64,000 nt of DNA, taken from Phytophthora colocasiae (taxonomy: Eukaryota; Oomycota; Peronosporomycetes; Peronosporales; Peronosporaceae). Where the stretch lies: assembly GCA_018806915.1 (NCBI GenBank), contig JAGKQI010000088.1, positions 1,054,001 to 1,118,000 of the forward strand, given 5' to 3'. How positions within the stretch are numbered: the first letter of the stretch is position 1; the number at the start of each line of letters is the position of its first letter. Below the pieces are notes generated by a model. It had not been told where the DNA came from, ran no database searches, and was given only the letters and a program-made list of their open reading frames with translations. The translations under genes were made by a program, and so were the position numbers. This document shows positions 1-10,480 of the stretch, piece by piece.

Positions 1-120
1 GGTGATTCTTCTGATGCCATTGTTGATTCGAACCAACTTAACCCGATGTTGTGTCCAAGCAGCCCTGTAAACAGTGGTCATATTTAAACGATTTTATCCG
101 CGTTCACGTCTACAGGAATT

Positions 121-1981
121 TTGAATGAAGTGAGTTCTCGTACAGCTAGTTTATCCCAAGTTTTGGATTATAAATTGGAGCTTCCTGCGCTTTCGTGTAT
201 AAAAAAGTGGGTACGTGATCCCAGCACAGATAATGAAACTTGGTGTGTACCTCTAATCGAAGCAGATTCCGTACGAAATACGGAGATCGTTGAACTATTG
301 GGCGAAGCCTTGGGTTCAAACACAATGCAATGGAATCCTCCGGTTACGGTGAAATGTCAGAAGTGCGTCCGTTCGCTACAATAGGTGAAATTTCCGCTGT
401 ATTTACGCTGAATGAGATGCAACATGCCGCATTTCGAATAATAGGGACCGCCTTGCTAACCCGATGGCAAAAAGCAGATGATCTCAACTATGGAGCTGTT
501 GACATCCAAGAAATTTTACGTAATAACCAACTTCTGTTTTACCTTGGAGGTGAAGGTGGGACGGGGAAAACTCGAGTTATTGGTGCTGTTCAAGAATTGT
601 GTAATAGCTGGCGTCGCGGGGAATGTTTATTAAAAACAGCGTTGACTGGAAATGCTGCAACAATCATATCGGGTCGAACATTGGCTAGCCTTTTACTGGG
701 TCTTAAGGGACCAAAACGTGACGCGGTACTGGGCATAGATGTCATCGTGGTGGACGAGGCGTCCATGATGTATAGTTCGCAGCTCAACGAACTCGATCAA
801 CGGCTTCGCAAGGCAAAGCGAACTCCTACCGTACCCTTTGGCGGGATTCATATTGTTCTAGTAGGGGATTTTCTTCAACTTCCACCAGTCCGAGCTGACC
901 CAATTTATATTTTGAGATCGAAGTGTTCTGCATCAGCTTTAGCGGGCTGCCAAACATGGCAGAAGGTTTCGTAAGTCGTTATTCTCAAGGATTCTTATTG
1001 CTTCAAAAGCGATCCTGAATGGGAAGAAGGGTGTCGTCAGGCCCGAATGGGCGTTTGGACAGAGGCGTTTGTCGATCTGATCAATTCACGGGTAACTGGC
1101 TATGATAACAAAAGCATCGATGGATCATTCTCACTGTCTGGGGAGATGTCACCGTTTGTGACACCTGACAATGTTACCCGGTAGGCAATAAATAATGTAT
1201 TCATTGCCACCACCGCTTCTCAGCTTCCAGAAGGGCAATACCCATTTCGAATTGTTGCTAATTTCAAAGGAAGACTTCAATCGCTTGGTAGAACAGAGAT
1301 AGAGATGATAATGCGTCTTCCGGACAACAAATTTGGAAGGTTGGCGCCATTTTTGGATTTAATACCGGGAATGCCTGTGCAAATCACGCAAAACCTTCGA
1401 GCCAAAAAACTAGTTGTAAACGGGACTTTTGGTACTCTGGAGAAGGTGATTTTTAAGCCGGAGACATCATTCAGGTTCGTGTCTGATGCAATTTCTGGTG
1501 TGGTTGTTAGTATTCCAAGCATACCTCCAGAAGCCTTGATTGTCCGGATCCCAAGAGGAACACTTGCAAAATCGATCGCAACCAACGTCGAGTCTTATTT
1601 CCGCTATTCTACGATTGTGAACCTTTTAAACCATCCGAGATATCACTGCCAAATAGTCCTAACGGCGAACGCAGGAGTTTATCCATCAAAATCAGTCAAT
1701 TCCCGTTGGTGTGCGCGGTCGGATCTACCGTATACAAGACTCAAGGAGAAACACTGAAGTCCATGGTTGTAACTGAATGGCGTTCTAAGACAGCAATTGC
1801 CAACAAGAAGGAACAACCATATCTATTGGTTTCGAGGGTAACTTCTCGACACGCGTTTGCCTCTCTCGAGCCAATAACACCTGATTTAGTAGCGTGGGCT
1901 AAGCCTCGGCAAGAGGCTATTGTTGAAGAAGCTCGACTTCAAAAACTATTAGACAAAACCGTGAAAAACATCTCGCAGTAA
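121..1981 (+). pseudogene. PIF1-family helicase remnant
   Basis: Superfamily-1B helicase of the PIF1 type, broken. One frame (330-1757) gives Walker A GGEGGTGKT (about 545-575), Walker B VVDEASM (about 745-770) and motif III GDFLQLPPV (about 868-895), followed by a C-terminal stretch with DLIPGMPVQI and LVVNGTFGTL typical of the PIF1 2B/SH3 region. A second frame (to 1981) supplies the motif VI-like AVGSTVYKTQGETL. In-frame stops lie at 972-974 (TAA) and 1182-1184 (TAG); frameshifts lie near 330-384 and 1650-1730. The segment from 121 is in another frame and is probably the upstream part. Such helicases are common in Helitron-like elements of oomycetes and fungi, but no Rep/HUH domain is visible, so Helitron origin is inference. 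It is not a working gene. Confidence 0.8.
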
Positions 1982-3025
1982 TGAGCGGCGGTTAATACTT
2001 CGAAATACACCTTTTTTTTCATTGTACGGACTAACGTTACCGCCAAGGTAGCAAACGCATTGTATCTACCATGATTGATTTAAGGACTCACTGAACGATT
2101 GATATTAATACCATTCAGATAATTTAAGTAGGAATAGTACCACGCGGACAACATGCGGTGACAACTTGCAGTTTGACGAACAATGCATAACAAAGTAATA
2201 GCAAATGAGGCCGTGTTGGTGAAACGCGTATGCGTGCGTGCTTTCACAGATTTAGGCGAGACTAGAAAACACATCCGTTAGCCTTAAAGATGCTAGTGAC
2301 ACGGCAAAGCTATCATATTACCTAGATGTTGCGTCAAAACTACACGCTATCCATACCGCTTTAATTACTGTTCTGTTAAAGAAAGTATGCACATTTTGGT
2401 TAGCTAGAACGAAATATTCCATCCGGGGCGCAAAAAATAAAACCGGTCCTCTGAACACGTCGGTACGGATACCCGTGCACAGCAAAGAATCAAAACCTCG
2501 GTACACATCGGCGCGGACAAATATGAACGTACCTACTTTTTTTCGCAGGACTCGGAAACGGCAAAGTCTAGCCACGAATAAGCCGGTACGATTGCTAAAG
2601 TTATCTAAACAGCTTGAATGCCTCCTGCGAAGACCCTCCATGTGATGTTGGTGGCCGAGCCTGCGTGGCGTCCGTGATCATCTACTCATTGACTCTCATG
2701 AGACGCGGTCCCCAGCCACGGCAGTACAAAACTACTTTGCTAACTGCTGTTTTAAAACCATACTTCAGTATGAACTACTAGAAGCCGTAGTGGTAGCTAA
2801 AGTACTATGCATACTATCAGTACTAAGAAAAGCATCTATCCAGAATGTTCAAGGTGAATAACGTTACGTAATTTGGCTGGAATCGTGCGCGCTCATCACC
2901 CCAATGCAGCTGCGCGCCACAACTTATTGCGTCAGGCTGCCTGACTGACCACTGGCTGCTGCACCGCTGACTGTGTCTCCTGTCACTCCTGATTTTACTA
3001 ATTCGAAAGCAGCCCCGCGCAGTTG
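1982..3025. other. intergenic, no gene seen
   Basis: About 1 kb between the helicase remnant and the SANT-like gene. Only short open frames without recognisable motifs on either strand; no terminal repeats that I could pair. Confidence 0.5.
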
Positions 3026-3765
3026 ATGGCCCGTTCACGTGGAAGCAAAACATACAGCAAAGCGGAGCTCACGCTCCTACTAGCGATACTGGAGGAGAGT
3101 TTACCGGTTTCCGCCTCCGATTGGACCGCCATTAAAAACAAGTACGCATGCAAAAGGACCCGACTTGGAGTGATCGTACAGCGCAAAGTTTGAGGTTAAA
3201 GTTCTCCGCATTAGCGTCATCGACGTGCCCCTCTTATTTACCGTCCCTACAACCACTAGCAAGAAGCGTCAATGCTCGCCTAGATAGACGCAATTCTGTG
3301 GTGCAGCAACGTCAACGTCAATCGGAACAAACACAAGTCATCACTGCTTCTGTATGTAACAGCACGACGTCGCAGCCGACCATTCTCAATGCAGAACAAG
3401 TAGTTCAATTCCAGCAGCAGCCACCACTGGTTTCATCGGAGGTAGCGATGCACAGGTCACGACCGCCCAATGCTGAGAGTTCGTCAAGTACACTCAACGC
3501 CGAATGCATATCTGCTGGTGCACTTACCACAGGTGACTTTCCACCGCAATCTCAAGAACAAACTGCGGTAGAAGATGGTCAAGCTGGTGGCTTTAGAGCT
3601 ACACTCATGGAGCTCTACCATCAAATTATTGTGCTTGCTGTAAAAGCACAACTCGAGTCGGACCGAAGAGAGGTTGCCCGAGAGCAGTATGAACGAGAAG
3701 CGCGTCGACTAGCTCTTCAGCGCCAGCAAAAGATGATGGCGTTGGTTGCTGCGTTGATTAAATAA
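3026..3765 (+). pseudogene. SANT/Myb-like nuclear protein gene, frameshifted
   Basis: The ATG at 3026 opens a 54-codon frame with a SANT/Myb-like start (YSKAELTLLLAILEE, then SDWTAIKNKYACK). The rest, SLRLKFSALASS then LDRRNSVVQQRQRQ and a C-terminal charged helix ending LVAALIK, lies in the next frame from about 3148 to 3765. One missing base in the A run near 3150-3154 would join them. The arrangement resembles the large oomycete family with an N-terminal SANT-like (DUF6818-type) domain and a C-terminal coiled coil; this match is from memory. The 3' part from 3166 onward is the R repeat, found twice more downstream without the N-terminal part. This copy is therefore the only one still attached to its own 5' end. 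Confidence 0.5.
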
Positions 3766-3856
3766 AAAAATGCCACTTAGTTTTAACTTTTATACAGTAA
3801 AGAAGATTAAAATTCAAACTTCGAACCTCCCCGGCCGCAAGGCCGGTAAGCAATTT
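3166..3856. repeat. R repeat, copy A (691 bp)
   Basis: First of three near-identical copies that bound the two I units. It differs from copy C (23416-24106) at only four positions that I can see: 3184 C/T, 3540 T/A, 3764 A/C, 3806 A/G. It contains the 3' part of the SANT-like gene, its 3' flank and a GC-rich hairpin at 3831-3846. Homology to the other copies starts at T3166 and ends at T3856. Confidence 0.9.
3831..3846. other. CCGGCC-GCAA-GGCCGG hairpin next to breakpoint
   Basis: Perfect 6-bp inverted repeat with a GCAA loop, 10 bp before the R/I junction. It is repeated at 13155-13170 and 24081-24096. It could be a 3'-end or transcript signal of the SANT-like gene, or part of a recombination site; nothing in the sequence decides between these. 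Confidence 0.6.
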
Positions 3857-3883
3857 CCAACGCTCTGTTCAATCAAGACCGCG

Positions 3884-4765
3884 ATGACGGACAGCCACAA
3901 GAAACCTCACTAAGATGTGCTTTTGCGACTTGTGCGCGACTTGGAAACAAAGAAGGAGTTGTGTTGCGTCAAGGACTATCCTGGGGTCGAGTCGAAGCAG
4001 TTGGATAACCACGTGTCGAAGCTTGGCCCACTGGTGAACCCTGTTTTTGGCGAACAACCGGCGTTCTTTATCGACGAAGGATGCTTCATTCCCTATCGAA
4101 TGGTTGTCTACGGCAATGAGAAAGTGGCGGCCAAAATCACAAGACTTTTGGATGATTGGGCAACGTGGTCTGGAAAAAGAGGTAGCGTTACAACCGCTCA
4201 AGGAGCTTTCGTTCTGGAGCAGCGTGCGAGAAAGCCCACAGTGAGAATGCCCGACGTACCATACACGCCACGAGATGAGGACAGAAATTTGACTCGTGAA
4301 CAAGTGTGGACATACCGTGGAGATCCCTTCGCCCCCAGTTTTGTGGTTGAGATCGATAATATCTCTGGCGAAGGCTCTCAACGCAGCGCTCTCAATCGCA
4401 AGATGCGCAACGAATACTTTCAGCATGGTGTCCAGTTAGGTTGGTTAATCGACCCACGCCCAGATTGCCACAAGATGTATGAGTACTACTTCGATGAGCA
4501 AGGGCAAGTGCAATGCTAAGACAACACTGCGTGGAGAGACTTTGATGGTCGCAATGTTGTTCCCGGGTTCAGAATTCGCTCAGTTGTGCTGGATATGGCT
4601 CTGGGTCAGGATTCGGGATCGTCGTCAGAAGATGAAGTTGATTTTGCTTGCCCAGAGCGAGGATGCAGAAAACGATTCAGATCACGCGGTGCATGGACTT
4701 CTCATGCTGCATGGCACCGCGCCGAGCGTGCTATAGAGAATGTTTTGGCAAAACAGAACTCATAG
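3884..4765 (+). pseudogene. Uma2-type PD-(D/E)XK nuclease with C2H2 finger
   Basis: Reading from ATG 3884 gives one frame of 294 codons interrupted by TAA at 3911-3913 and TAA at 4517-4519. The core APSFVVEI, SGEGSQRSALNRKMRNEY, HGVQLGWLIDP is the Uma2 (DUF820) endonuclease signature, and NVVPGF after the second stop is the usual Uma2 tail. It is followed by a C2H2 finger (CPERGC, then H-x3-H; about 4649-4717). Uma2 proteins are mostly bacterial, and the finger would add DNA binding. The acidic residue usual in the P-D-x-V-x-E core is Ser here (APSF), so cleavage activity is doubtful. The gene starts 28 bp after the R repeat. The same two stops occur in the second copy, so disablement or recoding predates the duplication. 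Confidence 0.75.
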
Positions 4766-5016
4766 TTGTCAGTGCTCAAGCAAAGTCAATTTTCACAGCA
4801 CCTGACCGCCATCCATCGACATGACAAGGCACAACATTCTCGCAATTCAGGTACGGTACGTCATGTATCATAATGTCCATTGTACATTGCTTCTCACCGT
4901 TCATGTATGATTTGTACGCTTGCAGAGTTTGAAGTAAGCTTTTTCTTATAGCAACCAACTGAAATTGAAGCCAGCATTCGATCTAAAGCACTGGTGAAGA
5001 ACGAAAAGACATAGAA

Positions 5017-5470
5017 TCATTCTAGTAAATCAAGATAAGTGCTCCATACTACGACGTCATAGTGTTGTTGTTGACGTGGATTCGAAGTTAGATGACACTC
5101 ATCGTGATTTGAACTGAACGTACAGCGAGTACACGAAGAAATTGTAGCAGCAGAAGCACTGGCTGCCTCCTCCTGAGGCTCATCCGACAATTTCTCATCG
5201 TCTAACACCGCTAGTACATCTCTTTCTCTTGGGCAACATTGAGTGAACTCGGATTCTTTTTCGTCTTCAACTGGCGCTATCAACCTTTTTTGCCTGTACA
5301 TTCTGTAGAGCGAACTCCTTCTGAACGTGCTTCGTCTTCTTCTGATCAAGTTGGCGTTTCAGCTCCAAGGTCAACTGGATGTAGCCATACCGCTGTTCTC
5401 CTTTAATAGAGCAAATAATTTTTACTATTCAACGCACCATGGTACCTTCGTCCCCGAAACCTAGCAAGAC
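5017..5470 (-). pseudogene. small cysteine-containing protein, broken
   Basis: Minus-strand reading in two frames. The upstream part carries RWIVKFICSIKGEQRYGY and a basic helix; the downstream part (5017-5349) is acidic (DDEKLSDEPQEEA) and ends with a cysteine/histidine cluster CTRC-x6-H-x2-C. In this copy the upstream frame has TGA where the second copy has TGG (RW), so the copies differ by one G to A change. The two parts would need a frameshift or intron to join. I do not recognise the family. Confidence 0.35.
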
Positions 5471-5550
5471 CACGAAAGATATGGGTGCACAGTCAAACTT
5501 TAAGCCAGGGACGTATCACTACCATATTTCATTTTTATCGGACATTTGCA

Positions 5551-6334
5551 ATGGGTTTGGAGGAGCTGCAGCCGGGCAACACGTTGCGGGCTAAGGCTAC
5601 CGCAATTTAAAAAGTTAAACAAATGCTTGTATAGTTGTATAGCAATGCATGTTGTGAAACTGACTACCAAGACGCTGCTGTGTTGTGCCTGCTTTGGTAT
5701 CTTTTTGGCCGTGCCTCTGATCTCGCTATGCTACAGACGTAGAACGTGAGTGTTGATGCTGTTGGTGTGCTGTTCCTGCGCTTGATCTGGATAAAAACAT
5801 CGGAGGAACAAGGTCTCTCGCTTTTTCCCGATGCTGACTTCAATACGTGCCCGTTGGTTGCTACGGCGCTCACCTTGATTGTCCAATTCGCACCGACCCG
5901 AGATTGAATTGGCAACCTCCCTTGACCGACGACGCAACTGCCAACGACGCTGTCTGCTGATACCTCTTGTTGAGCTGCTCAACGCCCCAGCTGCCTAAAC
6001 CACGCTTGCCACTCCGACTACCAAAGGTACTGATACCTCACCCACAATATACTCACACGTCAACCGCATATTGGATTGCATCGCACCCGCTGCAGGGGTC
6101 GGAAAGGCACTGAGCTCCCGCTCGTTTCGCCGCGGAGGAGCTCAGCACGCCAATGGATGTGAGGAGTTGACGGAGCGCTGGATATTTAACCGTGGTTCAT
6201 GGAATATGAACACAACGAACAAGGGATTCAATTACATATTCAACACAAGCAATGAAGACCACAAAGTTGCAAAGAGGTTGGCGGGGGTACAAACCAAAGG
6301 AAGACGTGACACTACGAGATCTCAGCAGCTTTGA
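5551..6334 (+). pseudogene. Crypton-like tyrosine recombinase remnant
   Basis: From ATG 5551 (MGLEELQPGNTLRAKATAI) one frame with stops runs through LLWYLFGRASDLAML, the box-A arginine region, and KTSEEQGLSLFPDADFNT. After a +1 frame change near 5960-6000 it continues with PTIYSHVNRILDCIAPAAG, SSRSFRRGGAQHANG and NKGFNYIFNTSNEDHKVAK. These match the catalytic domain of oomycete Crypton-type recombinases (arginine, H-x-x-R box, tyrosine nucleophile in YIFNT). The H-x-x-R histidine appears to be Arg (SRSFRRG), and the N-terminal core-binding region is reduced to about 40 residues. In-frame TAA, TAG and TGA codons confirm decay. Tyrosine recombinases excise and insert DNA as circles at short identical sites. 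Confidence 0.75.
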
Positions 6335-7025
6335 CTCCCAGACGCTTAAACGAATCGGAGATGTGCAGCGACTTTTGTTCGCGTCATGTTTCAATCTTGC
6401 CACGAATAGCCTCAACGTCTGTCGCCAAGTTGTCCAAGTTCTCACCGCTGCTGTGTTTCGCCACTTCCCGCATTTGAAAGCTCTAAATCCGGGCAGCCCT
6501 GCCATCACTCGCATCAAAATGCCGTGACACTTAGTGGTAGCACATACGCGGATCTTCTGGCTTGGTCTTCGCACCTCGCGCTTCCAGCTGGTATCATGAA
6601 CGCGACCGCGACAGTGTGGTGGAGCGGATCTGCCACTTGTGCCCAGACACCGACAAACGGAGAGGTCTCCCGATGATCCGTGATCTGTGTGTGTAGTTCC
6701 ACCTTGTGTACCCGTCGGTAGGCGGGTTACGCTCTTCCAGGTGACTTCCGAGGATGTCTTGTAGGTGGGAAGAATGTATTGTGGGACACAGGGGTGTGAG
6801 GTAGCGTGGAAATCCTTCACTCCACCTCGGGGTACTTGATCCCGATCGTCGAGCCTTGATCCGGGTGCCTGATCCTTGATCCAGTTCATCCAAAGGTCCA
6901 ATGTTGGGGATCTTGTCCCTTCCTTTACGTTGCTTGCCGCTTCCTTTAGCGGGGTCTTGGGGGCGGGGAGATTCGACGGTATCGTTAGGCCAAACAACCA
7001 ATTCCTTCCGATCCGGGGTTTGCAC
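6312..7025 (-). pseudogene. charged minus-strand protein with in-frame stops
   Basis: A single minus-strand frame runs from 7025 to the TAG at 6312-6314, with stops at 6594-6596 and three more points downstream. Between stops the translation looks protein-like, above all SFQMREVAKHSSGENLDNLA and HISDSFKRLGVKAAEIS, which suggests a helical C-terminus. The upstream part (DELDQGSGTRIKARRSG) may or may not be coding. It converges on the recombinase with a 23-bp overlap. Function unknown. Confidence 0.35.
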
Positions 7026-8046
7026 TTAAAGGACAGATCACTAGATAGGGCAAAGCTGGCCAATATATTATCCAGTCTTAATCGCTATACTAGGTCACGT
7101 ATCCTTACCTTCGGATGCTTGTGGGGCGAATGTAGTTCCCGGTTCCAGGCGTAGCGAATGCACTTGAGTGGTTCAGGGCAAATTCGGGTCTGTTTATGAT
7201 TATTCCTATGCCTACTAGTCCCATCCTGATTTACTATCCTACGATCACATGACACTGGCTACGTGGCTGATCCCTAACTTGGATCCCCTAACCCTGATCC
7301 GGAGCTGATGCGATACTTAATCGGGAACTGATCCGATACTTGATCGGGAGCTGATTCCGTATCAAACCGGGAGGTGATCTCACACTTAGCCGGGAGTTCG
7401 ATCGTTGCGTGATCCCACTTGGCCGTCGCTCGAAGAACCAGGCTCACGCTGGTAGAGATATTCATGCCGAGCCTTGTGTTCCGCATAATCCGGAGTCGAT
7501 CTTGTGCTTGATCACTCGGTGATCCCGCTCGGTCGACCTCTGGAGATTTTGGATCACACTGTTGGAGGGGCGCAGGGCGTCGGGCCGTGCCGTACACCAA
7601 AGTTATACCCACTCTGGATCCTGTCGTCGCCAGTCACACGAGGTCACCCTTGATCATCCCGTCACTCCCTCCACATAACCAGATCACCGTCGATCACTGC
7701 TCCACGGTCATCGCACCTGAGCTCCAGAAGCCAAAATCCTTCGGCGGAGATCATCCACTCTCTCGAACATGGATGGCTCGTGCTCGGGTTCCGTGGGACC
7801 ATCATACCGGCGATTTCTTCTGTTCCCGGATCCCGCGACCCGCCGCGGGTGTCTCCAGGGCCTGTTTCCGGAAGGTATCCAACATGTCCTCATCTGATTC
7901 GCGTCAGATCTGGGTTTCACAGGTCGCCCCCTGTCGCTTGCTCCGGCTCTCTGGGCTTCGTGGATGCAATCGCCTTTCCGAAAAATCTTCTAGTCCACTT
8001 CACCACAACAGCAACTTCTGCGGTCAGCTCTAACTGTAACCCAAGC
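7026..8046. other. GATC-rich stretch, no gene seen
   Basis: Rich in TGATCC, TTGATC and CGATC words at irregular spacing (also just upstream, from about 6830). The open frames on both strands look like by-products of this composition. I see no domain in it. The second copy is at about 16350-17371. Confidence 0.4.
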
Positions 8047-8657
8047 ATCGAGCAGAAAATAATCGATCAGCAAGTTGCTATCATTAAGCGCCAATCGATC
8101 ACTGAAAGCGCCAAGATGAGCGGATGGATGCACTAGAGGCGAAGATCAGCAATATACCGACAACGACAAGCAAGCGTGGCAACTGCTAAACCACACAAGA
8201 ATCTGACGTGAGTACACCAAAGGAGAAGCATCGAAGAACCGGTGTCACTCACCTTCATGCAACGTGGTTCGCCTGGTATTCGCAACAGCCTTGCTGGCAG
8301 GCCGAAGAACCGAAACGGCAGCGATCGACAGCTAAGCTCCTCGTGGCCTTCATGAAACTCTTCCTGGTTGAAGGCTTCAGGCTTGATCCAAGCGTTGCCA
8401 GCTACCGTGACGACGTACTTCAGATTGGCAAGATTGCAGAACAGGAAATTATCAGCTTCTTACGAGCGCATCATATCTCGTCGCGTGGTTCAAGCGCAGT
8501 ACTCAAGCACCTGCAGATGCTGCATACGGAAGGTAAGCTGAACAGTCGCATCACTCGCTACCAGCGTCTACTTCGCTTATCAGCAATTCAAGACCCTGCA
8601 CCCGGATGCACGCAAGATATCCTAGAGATAAGCCGCGCGACACCACATTGGCATTAA
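8047..8657 (+). pseudogene. oomycete-type TWFAWY/AFMKLF protein, broken
   Basis: The C-terminal frame (8208-8657) carries VTHLHATWFAWYSQQP, KLLVAFMKLFLVEGFRLDP, RDDVLQIGKIAEQEIISFL, LNSRITRYQRLLRL and DPAPGCTQDIL. This pattern of helices recurs in many oomycete predicted proteins near repeats (recollection, not a search); I cannot assign a function. Upstream, a coiled-coil start (EQKIIDQQVAIIK, then RMDALEAKISNI) joins it if one indel near 8090 and stop codons are ignored. In the second copy the same stretch is one uninterrupted frame with only TGA and TAA stops, so the frame there is the ancestral one. Confidence 0.5.
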
Positions 8658-8744
8658 ATAAAACCAATGAACACGATAATTAACGTACGTGAAGCGCCGG
8701 GGATTGGAGAAGTGAGGGGCTTCCACGTGTAAAAATAATGAGTG

Positions 8745-8965
8745 GCTGTCGAGAATAGCAAAAACCTTGTCAGAAGATGCCCAAAAAACCTTAATACTTT
8801 GTCGATGATAGCCGAAAAACGTTGTCACACTGTGTCGAGGATAGCCATAAAACCTTGTCGCAAAAAGCCGAAATAACCTCAGTCAAAAACGACTTTACCA
8901 GAAAAACCTTGTCGTAAAAAGCCGAAATAATCTTGTTGTAAAAAGCCGAAACCACTTGCGTGCTT
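8745..8965. repeat. degenerate short tandem repeat
   Basis: Imperfect repeats of AAAACCTTGTCGNAAAAAGCCGAAAT, roughly 25 bp each. The second unit (18075-18232) lacks one stretch of about 54 bp lying between two AAAAAGCCGAAAT words, as expected from replication slippage. Confidence 0.65.
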
Positions 8966-9122
8966 CACTTTTGAATTCTCCAGAAGCCCCCCGAGAAAAT
9001 GACAGAAACAACCCAGCACATAATTGCCGAGAGGATAGAGATCATTATTGAAGTGAAGAGACAAATGTGGAGTGCTGAAGAAGCATCAGAACCCTCGCAC
9101 GACCCTGCTGGGATATTTTGCC

Positions 9123-10290
9123 ATGGAGGAGGAACTATTTTCCACTGACGTCGATCCATTGTCTAAGCGAATCACTCGTCCTGGACTACCTGCTCCAACG
9201 TTGAGCTCAGAGATTGAGGTCACTTGACCTTATTAAGCGAAACGCTTTGGATGGTGAAATGATGTCCATATTGGAGGAGGCCCTTAACAAGATCCCAAGT
9301 CTTCAAGGAAAGTCGATTTGCGCACTCAACTCTTGGCTAACACGCTTCATCACACGCAACAATCTCGCAGGAAGCGTAGCACGCTACCCTAAGAAAACCA
9401 AATCGAGCGAATCCCTCTCCCCACACTCTGCAAAGAATGCTAAGACAACTCACGAACAAGTTCGAACATCGAGTTTACCCGAAAACTCCAAACCGTCGCG
9501 TTTACCAGAAAAAGTGCTGGATCTAAACGTTTTCCGGTGGATGTGGGTGAAAGCGATGAGGACGAGAAGCTTACTCCAAAGGGAATCACTAAAAAGGTTG
9601 ATTCTGTAGTGTGCAGTACTTCGGCGATTTGCTTCAGACCTTGAGAGACTTCCTACACTCTCGTTGTTACGGAGAGAAGCGACTGAATCCTGGAAAATGG
9701 CTGGACGACTCTGTGATGTCGTATTACATTCAAAAACACATCCCTGCAAACAGTAAAACGTTTAACTTTGACTGCCAATTGTTCGGCATAATTCTGAGCG
9801 CGTACAAAAGAAACAAAAACAGCATGAGTGCTATGTACGATGAAGTATGTGGTATCACGGCACGATTTCCGTACGAGAAGTACCGTACTATACTGGTTCC
9901 TGTGTGCATGAATCTCCATTGGAGCTTCGTAGTTCTGCAAAATCCAGTACTTGCCATCGATGGGCTAAAGCCATACTTTCTCCACATCGACTCGAAAACG
10001 TATCACTCCACTCAAGAGATCAAGAATCTATTTGCTGGATATTTCAAGTTGGAGGCGCTAAAAAAGTATGGCACGAAGGCAGTCTCATACGCCACCAAGT
10101 CCGTACAGACTACGCCGACTCAGCGCAACAGCTTTGACTGCGGCGTCTCCGTGTATGTGAATCGAGCTCTTGTTTGCGATTCAAACTTCTTGCTCCTGCA
10201 AAACATCAAAAGCACATGCAGCGTTTCACGAAAGATGTGCGCACGAGTTTCAAGAATATCCTCCTCAAGGATCAACAACAGCAATTGTAG
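9123..10290 (+). pseudogene. Ulp1/C48-type cysteine protease, frameshifted
   Basis: The catalytic domain (9611-10180) has NPGKWLDDSVMSYYIQ, the histidine in NLHWSFVVL, the aspartate in LHIDSKT and the glutamine and cysteine in TQRNSFDCGVSVY, so the full Ulp1/SENP triad plus oxyanion Gln is present. C48 peptidases remove SUMO-like modifiers and are carried by several eukaryotic transposon groups. The N-terminal part probably starts at ATG 9123 (MEEELFSTDVDPLSKR) and continues in shifted frames through ILEEALNKIP and an acidic DVGESDEDEKLTPKG linker. The true C-terminus (QRFTKDVRTSFKNILLKDQ, stop at 10290) lies one frame off after about 10175. At least three frame changes make this copy inactive. 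Confidence 0.75.
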
Positions 10291-10325
10291 GAACATCAGA
10301 AACACAGGCTCAATTCCGTGTTAGT

Positions 10326-10480
10326 ACCACCCAATAGTAATAGCACCTGAATCTTGGACAGTAAGTGCGAGCGTTTACTTGGTCGATTGGGAACCAACGT
10401 TCGAGCCTCGCGAGAACCACCCACCAAAGGCGATCGCTGTCTTTCACAAAGACGCCGAGCTTTCCTACGTTTATCAGTAG
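10326..10480 (+). pseudogene. chromodomain-like fragment
   Basis: A short open frame reads SWTVSASVYLVDWEPTFEPR, then ENHPPKAIAVF. The YLV-x-W ... EPREN ... AI-x-x-F spacing resembles the C-terminal half of a chromodomain, a histone-binding module often found at the end of transposase or integrase proteins. It may once have been the tail of the upstream protease ORF or a separate exon. The fragment is short, so the call is tentative. Second copy at 19601-19755. Confidence 0.35.

Noticed and set aside
3869..4426. 185-codon minus-strand open frame
   Set aside because: Antisense shadow of the Uma2-type nuclease, with no motif of its own.
6197..7063. 288-codon minus-strand open frame
   Set aside because: Its composition follows GATC-rich DNA and the opposite-strand recombinase; the neighbouring minus frame (6312-7025), though it has stops, looks far more protein-like.
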